From contig VWPU01002161.1 in NCBI GenBank assembly GCA_013398955.1, positions 1 to 64,000 of the forward strand: DNA of 64,000 nucleotides, written 5' to 3'. This DNA comes from Callaeas wilsoni (Eukaryota > Chordata > Aves > Passeriformes > Callaeidae). Positions 26,396-37,490 of this stretch are shown here, piece by piece (position 1 is the first letter of the stretch; every line of letters begins with the position of its first letter). The notes under the pieces are model-generated. The model searched no databases. It was not told where the DNA came from and worked only from the letters and a program-made list of their open reading frames with translations. Position numbers and translations under genes: made by a program.

Positions 26396-29300
26396 ACACA
26401 ATTCAAGTATCATTAGAAAACTTTTTGCATAATTTCTGCACCGTATTAAAAGACTCAATCTGAGATATTTCAGAAGAGGCTCATTAAAGGGCTTTAGTAT
26501 TGTTCTCTGCTAAATAATCTGTTTTATTACTCCCTCTCTCCGTACCTATTCTTATCCAAGTCATCTACCCTGACTTGCCAACTACCTACACAAGAATAGT
26601 GAAGAGAAACTTTAAAAAAAAGGATTCTCTATATTTCCAGCATTGACGTTGAAACGTTCATATTTCATTTACTGTACACAGAATTCAGAATTTTTGTACA
26701 GCTGCACTGTGGCTGAGATGACATCAGAAAGGTAAACCTGGACATTACAACTGTAGAGAAAAAGCAGCTGTTGGTAAAGAAGCCAGACTTTCAAATACAC
26801 TCAGAGTCTCACACCACTGCTAGAGCATCACACTGCTACTGGGGGCACAAGCACCTTTGTGCTGCTTGGTACACTGCAAGAATAAATCCATAAAAATACC
26901 AGCAACTTCTCTTTGTGACAAAGTCTGGCCCAAATAACCAGCCAGGGAGGTAAATGATAAGATACAAATCAATATTCTTTGCAATGTTGTTCTCGGCATG
27001 ATTCATAAGAACCACAGGAAAGGGATTTAGGCACATATATCATAGCATGGAGACTATCCCACAATTCAATGGGGGCAAGGTGAAAGCAAAGAGAGATTTT
27101 TAGCAGGAAGATAATCATCAATGCAAAAAAAATCAATTTGAGTCAAAGATAAGTTCATAGCTTCCTCTAACAAGAGAGTTTAGCATAGCAGGAACTGCAC
27201 TCAGCCTCACCCTGCACCCATAACCCGGGGCTGTTCCCACAGCACAGCTTCCCCAGGCTGGGTGGGAATGGTCCACATGGGATGATGGCTAGAGAAGCAC
27301 TGCAGAACACTCATATTGTAAATTAACAATGGAAGCTGGCACCTAAACAAGTGCACTTCTCTGTACCAAAATGGGAACACATCCTTGTCTCCCACCCGTG
27401 GAGCAAGGTTTCTTTCGACTCTTAACTCAGCATGTCATTGCCTTATGTTAACAAATCTACAGCACAGCCAAGACAACAGGAAAACCTCCCTGCCAGGAAT
27501 AGGCAAAACAAATGCTTCTGCTTTTGCAGATATTTTAGTCGAAATGCATTTTAAAACAACCCGTTAGTCCATGCAGATTTCCCAGTGAATGAATCAAATG
27601 CATATAATGTATCATAATGACATTAGAGTGAACAAAACAGAGTTTGGTCACCACGTTTGAGCTTCAATTGCTCTCCCAGGCACATTTGAGATGCCTGCAG
27701 TCCCAGCCTGCCCAGGAGGATGCCTGGTGGACGAATCCTGGCCTCACTTCCCCAGGAGCACGAGAGTGAGGCTGCAGGCAGCAAGGCCTTTTGCCTTATT
27801 GGCAGCCAAGACCCGATGCCCAGGGGAGACAGTAAATATCAGGAAAATATCACCACCTTCCTTCCCAGCCTCAGAGGCAAAACCCAGTGTATTTGCACTT
27901 AATGATACCATATTTGAGATGATATATTTAATAATCCCTGTAGTCAGACTGAAGCTCAACTCCAGGAGCTCCAAAACTTATGAACATAAATAGCTGTGGC
28001 TCAGCCTCAGCTCTCTTGCAAAGAGCAGCCCACCTGCACCCGGAGCTGATGGCAGGAGTGCACCTGCACCTAAGGTATAATTCAGACATCAAAAAAAGCA
28101 GTATAATATTGTGTGGTCACTCATTATTTTTCATATGAGAGAGCAAAGAGCATCTGTATAATACAACTACCAAACACAAGCGGACAGTAGGAAAAAAAAT
28201 ATCTCTGGTTTTCTACAAGTCTGGAACATTAATTCTCAGCTCTGATTTAAGACCAGCTCTTATCTTTTAGTTCAAAGCTCCTTTCCTTGCTATCCATACG
28301 CCTGCATTCCAAGCACAAGCAAATTGCCTTGGATCTCAGTACAACCCATTGCTTCAGGAATCATTTTACATTTGCAAAAGGACGAATGAAAATAGCCCTG
28401 ATATGAACATCTTTGGCTGTCGTATCCAACATCCCATACTCCTGGAGTTAATCCTCTTACTGTGATTAGCAGAAGAACAGAAGGGTTGTAAGGAGGGGCT
28501 TAAATGGGCTTTGGCCTCAGCCAGGGTTCATAGCCCAGGCTGGCTCCTCTGCTTCTTGCGTGAGTGGCCCACACTGAATTTCAAAATCCTCGCTAATTAA
28601 ATACATTCAGGGGATTTCTAGGAAGGCAAGAAGAAAAATGAAGCGTGCCAGAGAGAAGAAGAAGTGTATATGGCGCACGCTGGAGGTGAAAGGAGGAGTG
28701 GAGTGTGAGGTGGTGGTGATGCGGGTGACGCAGTTGCTGGGAAAAGGTGGCAGGGTATCCGTGCACACTGGAGAACTAGGGGGGGAGAAAACCACAGAGC
28801 AACATCACGGATTCCAAGAAAAGGGGACACTTACCTATCAGGGTTTGGATTTTAGGCCTGCTGAAGCACAGAATGCCATGGAAGGAAAGCTACTGCCAAG
28901 ACCTTCAAGTCTTCTGTTCACACAGTACGCTGGAGTCCCGCTCCAATCCCACTGATTGCCAGCTCCCTCTCAGCATTTACCTGTTACTCACTTGTTGCTA
29001 GTAAGACAAGGTTATAAACTATTCATTATTTAGAAGGCTGCTTTTTTTTCCCCTCCAGAAATCTGCACTGAGCAAGTTAGCTCCTCTGAGATTTACTGAG
29101 AGCCACCTAACTAAACCCAGCCAAATCCACTGACCACATATGTCATCCTTGGTCACAACACTGCCCCACACGTACATAAAAATCAACTCACCTGCTCTAC
29201 AGTGTTTAATAATGAACATCTCCCAGTTTTCCTACTGGCCCCTCTCTTCATTTCTTCCTTCTGATTCATCTGCACCTTCCTACCAAAAAATCTTTTCTGG

Positions 29301-29510
29301 TCTGAGTGCACTATTTCACAATCCAGATGATAACTCCGTTCTACTAGATCCTGTAATGAAGCCCATGTTTCATTATTCTCCCTAAAACTAGCCCAATTAT
29401 ACTAAAAAGCAGAGCACTTTTATTTGTTCCACCAAAGATGAAAAGAAATATGATGGAGGGATAAACTAACTTTAAGCAGAAACTTCAGTTTGGGAAAGCC
29501 CATGCAGCCA
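26396..29510. other. Non-coding stretch, no gene seen
   Basis: No repeat family or exon recognised. A 105-codon open frame at 28638-28955 has no known domain. Confidence 0.5.
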
Positions 29511-29514
29511 TACT

Positions 29515-29730
29515 TCAATAGTACAGGGTTAAAAAAGAACAAAATTCAAGAGAGGAATGAAGCAAAAATGTAGTTTTATTCTTAGAAACCAGAGCAGACA
29601 GGCAAAACAGTCTGTGTGGAGCCAGCCTCTCCTGGACTGACTCTCTGATTGATAGCCCCTGCCGAGTCCCTCCAGACCTCTTCCTTGCACAGCCCTCCTC
29701 AGAAAGCTCTTTGGGAGCGTCTTTCACCAA
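29515..29730 (-). other. Unclassified segment with AATAAA on minus strand
   Basis: In minus-strand sense a 71-codon open frame (29730-29515) contains AATAAAACTACATTTTTGCT near its end (signal at 29580-29575). A GC-richer leader with GGAGAGGCTGGCTCCACACA precedes it. This composition is like the R/U5 part of an LTR or the 3' end of a retrocopied transcript. I cannot place the family. Confidence 0.25.
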
Positions 29731-31564
29731 CCAAGCAAATTCCCTGGCTTTTGGTAGGATTTTAGGTTACAGCTCTGCAAAACAATCTGTGAGAGCATAT
29801 ATGGAAAAGCCACATTAAGCACGTTAAGAAATTGGCTTTGATACTCCAGGAGTCCCAGCAGAAGATGTTTGAGCAGGATTTTCGAGCAGGATTTTCAAGG
29901 TGGAAAAGTTTCACTTTGAGAAATATGTTTTAAGGGACTGCCAGGAAACTCTGCGAAGACAAGAGTGAATCTAGGTGAGCTTGCATAGAATTACTTAAGA
30001 ACAGATTAATCTTTTAACATTAATATCAATGACATCAGTGCCTGTAGGGGCCATGAGGAGCTGTTCCACCCTCCAAACAGCCCTCTGTGTTCACAGGCAG
30101 CAGGAATGCACAGCAGGAAGGAGGAGGGTGCTGGGTGTGCATGAAACAGTGAAATTTCAATACAAACTGGACGGTTTCTAAAACAGAGGAGCGTTGTCTC
30201 TGGAATTACAGCATCTAGGCACGATCTTGTCTCCCTAAGGACCCACAGATTGGTGGAGGAATTTAAACTGGCACATTTACCTGACAGGTAAGTAAGTAAT
30301 TGGATGTTTGACACAGTGTGGCAGTTTGTCACAGTGACACGACCATAGCACAATGCAGCACCAGAAGGATAAAAGGAATCAAACACACAACACAGCAAGC
30401 TCATAAAAACAAGGAAATAATATCGTTTTTTTCAGGTAAGGTGACTTCCCTGTCTGATTATCTATGTAGTAGACTTCTAGGGACAAATAACAACTTAAGA
30501 AATGCTTTTGAAATTGATTTTGAGCTGATTTGTTTACAACTTGCTCTTCAAAGACCTGTACTCCTCTGGGAGCATCTGTTTTCATACAAGCTCTTGGAAT
30601 CTTCCCCTGTTCTTGACCTCAGCATTCAAGCATTTCAGATATATCCAAGCACTGGCTAACATCCCTCTCTTCTACAAATACAGGTGGCTGCTGGCTGAAC
30701 TCGGCCTGGTCATCTCAACTGGACATCCCACTGTGTCAACAGCTGGGATAGCTCTTCTCTCCTGATTCACTTCTGAAGGGGAAAACCATCTCTGTTGGTG
30801 TTCGGCCATGAACATTATTCCTCAGCCTTTCATTAGGAGTGGCATTTACATAAATAACGTGTTGGAGAGAGAAAAGGCTTTCTTTTTATGATAATGCAGA
30901 TCATGAGCGACGTGGTTGATTTTTCTTTAAGATATAATGTAATGCTGAGAGCTGCAGCGAGAGCACAAAGAGTGTCTGATAGCTCAGAGCTGCAGTGTTC
31001 CATCTTCCCTGCATTGTGCATGGATTCAGGCACAGCAGAGACTGACAATTCTGTGCTCCAGCACCAGAGACGAGGCACTTAATGTGTCCTTTAGACATGG
31101 TAACAGAAGGCATTCACGCAGAGCGTGCAATAAGACCACAAGGCAAGGGAAAAGTGCTAATAAGAGACCCAGAGCAGCATTTCTTGTGGTACATCACTCT
31201 TCAGAGCCAGTTTTGTTGGTTTCCTATTCCTCCTTCTGTCCTGAAGAAAAGCTTGAGCAGTCTTTATGGTTCAAGAGACAACCTGAAGGCAGGATTTAAG
31301 CACAAATCTTTCCAGAGACCTTGGAACATTTACAAAGGTCTATAACAGTCCTGACAAAAGATGTGCATATTTTGTGTTGATTTTTACTGCAAGCTAAGAC
31401 TCAAGTGATTCTCTCCTTCTTACTGAAAATTCCTGACTAACGGTACCTGGATATATAATGTTACTACAGATAAACTGAGGACCAGCTGTAATACTGACTT
31501 TCCTTTAAAAACTCACCCTTCGCTCTCACTACTGAGCTGCTGGCTGTGATTTTTACTGCTCCAA

Positions 31565-31790
31565 ACACCAACCACAGAACCATTTATGTTGGAAATGACC
31601 TTGAAGATCGGATCTAACCATTAAACAAGTGCTGCCAAGTCCACCACTAAACCACGTCCCCAAGTGTCACATCAACATGGCTTTTAAATGTCTCCAGGGA
31701 TGGAGACTCAGCCAGTTCCCTGGGCAGCCTGTTCCAGTGCTTGCAACTCTTTCAGTGAAGAAATTCTTACATTCGTTAAGATTGTCATGC
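31565..31790 (-). mobile_element. CR1 LINE 3' fragment
   Basis: CAGAACCATTTATGTTGGAA, GCCAAGTCCACCACTAAACC, CTCCAGGGATGGAGACTCAG and CCTGGGCAGCCTGTTCCAGT are the complement of the CR1 3' region in order. It is a minus-strand, 5'-truncated copy of a subfamily like that at 0.83 kb. Confidence 0.88.
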
Positions 31791-34700
31791 TGTACACGAG
31801 CCAAGTAGGTTTAAATTATATTCTCAGGCTACTTTTGTTTAAGAAGCTTTAAAATTTCTTCTTCAGGGAAGTGGGAGCTGAAGTTTCCTCTCCCACACCT
31901 CTCTGCAAGGCTGTCACAATTCTCTGGAGAATCCACACACTCCAAGGATGTGCTGCCAACCAACGCAAAACATTCATCCTGAGCATGAGAGGATGCACAT
32001 GAACACACCTCAGGTCATTCCTAGTGCCTTGACTTAAGGAAAGAAACGTCACTCCCAAACTCTAGGTTCTCCTATGTCATTGAAATGAAGGTGCTTTATT
32101 GAGAAAGAAAAACAAAGAACCTAATTCCAGCAAAATAAATTCACAACACTGATAAACTTATAAGGATTTCTGTATCTGTTACATGAACATTTTATTCTGG
32201 CTTCATTTGAGGGCTGGCTGATTCTACCTCTCCTTTTGTCCCATAGAACAACTTTCACTTCTTGTCCTCCCAGATGCTTTGTCCAATGATTACAGCTTTA
32301 AAGGTACCTCATCCAGGAGGAAACATCTGAAGACACAAGAAGGCAGAGGAGAGAAGGGTGGCTTGGCTGCAAATAGAGAGGAGCTGCTCTTTGGTGTAGT
32401 CAAAGTGCACTCACTGCAGCAAACCTGTGCATGCTTCAGGATTTCACAGGTGCTACTTCAAAGAAGAGAAGGAAAAAGAAAGTTAAGTTTTCCTAAGACA
32501 ACATTTTTGGATGAAGTTTGGAGGACAGCCCCTATTTACTCATTGATGAAAGCATGTCCCAGAAAAATCAAGGCAGAGGAGTCTAAAAACCTTGAAAAAC
32601 AAAGATCTAAGATCAAAACCCTCCAACACCATGACCCAAATGCACTGTCACAGCTTTTCAACACAGGATAAAAAAAGATAAAACCAGAAATAGCAGCTTC
32701 AAAAGGAAGTGAAAAACAACACTGATATCCAGAATAGACCAAAGATACAGATCAACAGAAAAAAGTTTCAAGCTGTCTCCAACAGTTGAAACATCCCGAG
32801 AGTAGGTTTCCCAAAATATACTTCTTAATGCTGGTGGATAAAACCTCTATCAGTTATAGTGTGGTAATTACTGAGGCTGGGATGGCTGCACTGAAGCCCT
32901 CCAGGAAAGGAATAGAAAGTAAGTCTGCAGACAAAACAAAGAGAGAAAAGGGTAGAAAAGCTATGGATGTATTGGTCTCAAGAAGAAATGCGAGAAAGAA
33001 GGGATGAATTCGCATCTGGTGTTTTGTTGTGACTTATTGGTTTGTTGGTTTTTTTGTAAAAAAAAGTCTTTTTTTATGCGTAGGTATGATGTGAAGGTTA
33101 CCCATTCCTTCTGCAAAACTTCCTACTGCTCCTGAAGAAACCCTTCTGGACTAGCCATAAGAGCTAAGCACAGACCACTGATTCATGACAAAACCTTGCA
33201 AAATCGTGGAGAACCACTGATTCCTTGCACAGTTTTTCCAAATGTGGACTGCAGATTCCCATTCTGCAGTACTTGCAATATATTTGATTTCAAACTGGTC
33301 TTCTGTGCTCATGGATTGACTGAATTCTGCACACTTCCTTAAATTGTGCCTTCAACTGAATTCAACTACACCCGTGGTATCAGATCTCCCTCAAGCCTCC
33401 ACAAGCATCATTTTGACCTTCAGTGGTCAAATTTGGGTGATGTTATTGAGGTTTAAGCATTTGAAGATCTGGTCTCAGCTGCTGCGAGTGCTAGGAAGGA
33501 CTCAAGTGTTCCAGTTCATGAGAACAGCTCTTCAGTCTTACAGCAGTGAAAAACGATTCCCCATTTTCACCATCCTATCCTATTAATGACTCTTCTCTCT
33601 GAGCTTTCATTTCCACCTGGGAATGATGGGAAGCGCTGGGTCAAACCTCCACTTGCCACCTCTATTTGCAGACAGCACCAGCATGAGGCGGTTTCAAGCA
33701 TCTCCAAGAGCAAGCGCCTGCATAGTTCCCAAAGAAACCTGGGAAGGGGCAGCAAGAATGCTGATGGGCAGCAGCCCAGCTGCCAAAACCTGCACCAGCA
33801 CTGAACACTGAAAGCTTGGAAGAGAACAAGTTTGACTCTGCCCTGGAAGACGAGCATTTCTGCATGCCCAGGGACAGCTGGTATGGTGAGCAGGTAGCAT
33901 GATGCTCAAGAGGAAAAGAAACCAATGAGAAACTGAATATAAACTGTCCAATAAACAGCTTATCACCAAGGGCAGAAGGTGAAAGAGAAGCTTTTTTTTA
34001 ACTCTACAAGTTAGCCATCCAAACCCAGAGCTCCCGAGTGTTTCTAGGATCATCAAAATATCCCCAGTTTTTGTTTAAATTGCTGCCTGTTCTCTGCTTT
34101 CAGCTGGCAATGTTCAGAGTGACCAGGAAATTACCACAGCACTGAAATGGGAAGAAGGCAAAGATGTGCACAAGATAAGGCCAGCTTTTGGGAGCCAAGT
34201 GCAGAAATGCCACATGCGATCATCAAGAGCCTTTTCCAATTGTACCTGTTTCTTTTTCACACACACACTGGTCAAGGCTGGGAGAGGGAGTGGGGGGAAG
34301 CTTCTCTTTGGTTAGGAGAGCAGCTGAGGGGAGCTGTGCTGAACGGGAGTTTTGCAGTCGTGTGATTGGACTCGCTCTTTGTTGCACAAATTGTCTGCAG
34401 GAACAACCTGTGGATATCCTGGGCAGCAAGCCTAAGGGAATACCACAGTCATAGGGCCAAATGCTGACATACACAACAAATGTCAGGAAAACCCCATTAG
34501 AAAAACACCTGCAAGCTGCACACGCATGCGTGGCCATTTAGAAGGTACACGGCAACTCCCCTAATTTCCATGGGGAAAAATCCATGCATGCATCTTACGG
34601 AGTCCAAAGGCCAAACCCTTAGTTTTATTAGTTTAATTTCATAGATGATGTGTGGTTTCTTTTAAAATTATGGATGCAACTGTGTTTATGGGAGGCAGCA

Positions 34701-35125
34701 CCTGCTCCATTGGCCCTGTCCCTCTATTCCTGCAGTGCTGATTCATGGATGCCTGTGCAAGAGAAGTAATTGGTGTTCTTTTTCCCAAGAAAAAGATGTT
34801 GGCCTTCACACAGTGCTTGGTGTTCACAAGGCTGTCCCACATGTCTCTGCCCGAAACACTCTGCCACAGAGCTGCCCCCTCGAGAGCAGCTGGGACTTCT
34901 GTGGCCACTGGTGAGCAAGACCAAAGCTGGGACATGCTCCAAATGCAAACATCAGCCACCAGGGTTTGAGATACAAGAGAGTTAGCTCCTTCTCCTGCCA
35001 GGAACCTGGGCACAAGATGGGTGTGGAAGGGCAGGCTCAGCCTGAGAGAGTAACTCTGCACTGGTTTTCAGAAGACAGTGAGTAAAAGCTGTGATTCACT
35101 CCTCATCCTCACAGCAATGAAATGT
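31791..35125. other. Non-coding stretch, no gene seen
   Basis: Several open frames of 100 to 140 codons occur, for example 34639-35061 on the minus strand. None shows a known domain or consistent splice context. Confidence 0.5.
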
Positions 35126-35130
35126 GTGGG

Positions 35131-35179
35131 TATATATATACATATACAGAGAGAGAAAGGGGGGGGAGAGAGAGAGAGT
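35131..35179. repeat. (TA)n/(GA)n low-complexity tract
   Basis: A short alternating TA/CA run is followed by GA repeats around a run of eight or more G. It is a compound simple repeat. Confidence 0.85.
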
Positions 35180-35963
35180 ACACAGTTGGTTTTACTAGGA
35201 AAAACCCCCAAATCGAGAAACTGGCCACCAGAAAATCAGTTTGGGCACTGAAATGTTGCATTTCTGCCCCCAGATGAAGAAGGAGAGCCAAGCAGGGTGG
35301 ACACACAAGTGCAGAATGTTCCCAGGTGAAGGCTGCTGAACACTCATCAGTGACTTCTCTGTCAGGGTCAGGAAGACTGAAAACTGGAGAAGTAGATTGC
35401 AAGCAATACATAAGGTTAGATCACAATGTGATAGCACTGGGAGAAAACCTCCAAGAGGAGTTTGTGTGAAATGTTTGGATTGTTTACTGTAGGGTTAGAA
35501 TATTGAAACTGCGGTAAACTTGGGCTGCATGGGACAGACTGAGCACTTCAGGGTCTCACTGCTGCTCTTTGAGGACGTGGCATCAGGTGGGAAGGGTCCT
35601 CTGCATGCGACAATGCCTGCATAAAATCATAGCTTGTTGTATAACTCAGTTTCACGTACACATAAACACATACAATTTTTTTAAAGAAGACATTGTTCCA
35701 GTGGTACCACTGTATCTGTATTTTTACTGCTGAGGCAGTGGGAATGCACCAAAAATGAGTGAGACTCTCTAGAAGCACATATAAAACATATGTACCCATG
35801 CATCCAGGGAGCGTGGGCAGCACTGCATACCTGGTTAAGTGCTAGAAACCATTTCCAAGAGCTAGTTCTTCAGAATATCGTGGTGCCTTGTGGTAGTGAT
35901 TCAGTGAGATGCTAACACTGCTGCTAAAGCAGCTTAGCATTTCAGGTGTAACACATACACAGA

Positions 35964-36052
35964 CAAAACCAAAACAACAACAAAAAAAAACCCAACACAC
36001 AAAAAAATCCCAAAACCAAAACCAAACCAAACAAAAAAAAACAAAATGAAAA
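35964..36052. repeat. A/C-rich low-complexity tract
   Basis: About 90 nt of A-runs with interspersed C, including AAAACC and AAACC units. Its complement is a GGTTT-type T/G-rich tract. Confidence 0.85.
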
Positions 36053-36089
36053 GAGTATGAAGTTTGTACCTTTTTTTTTTTTTATCCAG

Positions 36090-36303
36090 GCTTGAAGAAC
36101 CTGTCAGTCATAGCCGCGAATCACATATAAACAAAACTAATGCTACAATAAATTTCTGTTTTCCAGAACAGGAAAAGCATGCATGCTGGTATGAAACACA
36201 GTGGGAATATTTCAACTGTCTCAATAAGACACCAAATTCAGCCCTCTCAGCTCTGTGGTACCCGGGCTGCACAGAGTGCTTACTTGAAAACATCACTCTT
36301 TAG
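36090..36303 (+). other. Exon-like open frame of unknown identity
   Basis: A T13 tract and ATCCAG make a strong 3' splice-acceptor-like sequence ending at 36089. One base later a frame opens for 70 codons to a TAG at 36301-36303. It begins LEEPVSHSRESHINKTNATI, carries six Cys and four Asn-X-Ser/Thr sequons, and ends ENITL. It could be the terminal exon of a secreted or membrane protein. It could equally be chance, since AT-rich sequence makes Asn and Lys common. I do not recognise it. Confidence 0.25.
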
Positions 36304-37012
36304 CCACACCCTGGCTCCCTGCCACGTCCATTTCCCAAGGTTTAGTTTATATTTGTCAAAAGCTTTGAGCAGCAGTTCCTACAGACCATCTTTCAGAAGT
36401 CTGGCTGACTGCTGAGGTGATCAGTGCATCTCAGAGCCCTGCTCAGAGGAGACAGCCTGGGAAACATTTGCATTCAGGGCTGGAAGCACCCCTAGTCTGG
36501 TCACCCCAGGGTGAAACTCCCAGTCTGGTTTCCAGACAAACACCTGCTAAACATCATCAAATGCTGCTGCTGGAGTTACTGGGAACACAAAGTGTCCCAA
36601 GACTGGAAAAGCAGCATCAGTAAAGGGTTTTGCTTCCCTGACGAGGGCTCTCCATCTCGGTTTATATAAACAGCATGATGGTTTTACAATATCAGGAAGG
36701 AAAAAAAGAAAATAACAGCAAACAACAAACCAGAACAAGACAGACGATACCTGTTGTAACTCCATCTACTGTAGGACATGTTCCTGTTGCTGCTGACACC
36801 ATCCATCTCCGGCTCGGCTACAGCACTTCCAGCATGGCTCGCGTGCGGCGGGCAGGGCTCCGGGCCGGGCAGTCACACACCTGCCTGCGGACGGGCCCGC
36901 CCCGGGGGTGAGGGCAGGCGCCTCCGGCCTTGCGCGGCACCACCGAAATTCACCGCCGAGCAGCGGCTTCGCATCGAGCTCTGGATGCTCGGAGCAAACC
37001 ACTGCCACCGCC

Positions 37013-37050
37013 GGGGAGGGAGGAGGAGGAGGAGGAGGAAGGGAGGGATG
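37013..37050. repeat. (GGA)n tract with G-quadruplex potential
   Basis: GGGGAGGGAGGAGGAGGAGG and following GGA and GGGAGGGA units on the plus strand form a purine run in the CpG island. Several G-triplets are present. Confidence 0.85.
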
Positions 37051-37231
37051 AAGAGAGGGGGAGGCTCCTGGGGTCCCTGCCGAGGGCGCTGGATGCTCTC
37101 CGCCAGCCGGCAGGCGCGGAGACGCGCAGGTGATAAACTGGAGCACGGGTGCTAAGCCGCTTAAGAGCTCTTCAGCGGGGCTGGGCTGAGGAGTGCAGCG
37201 GCTTGTGCGCCTCCTGCTCCGGCACACGCGC

Positions 37232-37250
37232 CTTATTTATTTATTTATCC
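37232..37250 (-). promoter_or_regulatory. TATA-like tract inside the CpG island
   Basis: Four TTTA units (GGATAAATAAATAAATAAGG on the minus strand) sit in the middle of GC-rich sequence. A transcription start about 30 nt to the left on the minus strand would fall near 37.2 kb. This could be a TATA box or simply a small tetranucleotide repeat. Confidence 0.3.
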
Positions 37251-37490
37251 TGGTTGCCACAGATACGGGTCCATCGCGCTGACATCAGCCGTCTCCCACC
37301 CACCGCCGGTCCCCGGGTCTCGCCAGCGTGATCTTCCGGGCACCCACGGATCCCACCCCTGCCCGCGGGGTCAGGCTGGGAGCCGGCTGCGGCCAGGCGG
37401 CTCCTCAGCATCATCGCCCCTCCGGGACACGGCCTTGCCGCTCCCCTCCCGCTCCGCTCGCTGCAGCCCCTGCACCTGGCAGGTGGGTGG

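Larger units (their letters stand above)
36820..37490. promoter_or_regulatory. CpG island, orphan promoter candidate
   Basis: This is the only stretch of the window dense in CpG and GC, with many CGCG, CCGG and GGGCGGGC-type (complement) words in an otherwise CpG-poor region. CpG islands usually mark vertebrate promoters. No known first exon is recognisable on either strand. Donor-like sites exist in both directions: GGCAG|GTGGGT at about 37482 on plus, and GGCAG|GTGTGT near 36.88 kb on minus. Long open frames here (up to 172 codons) follow from the high GC content. Confidence 0.7.
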
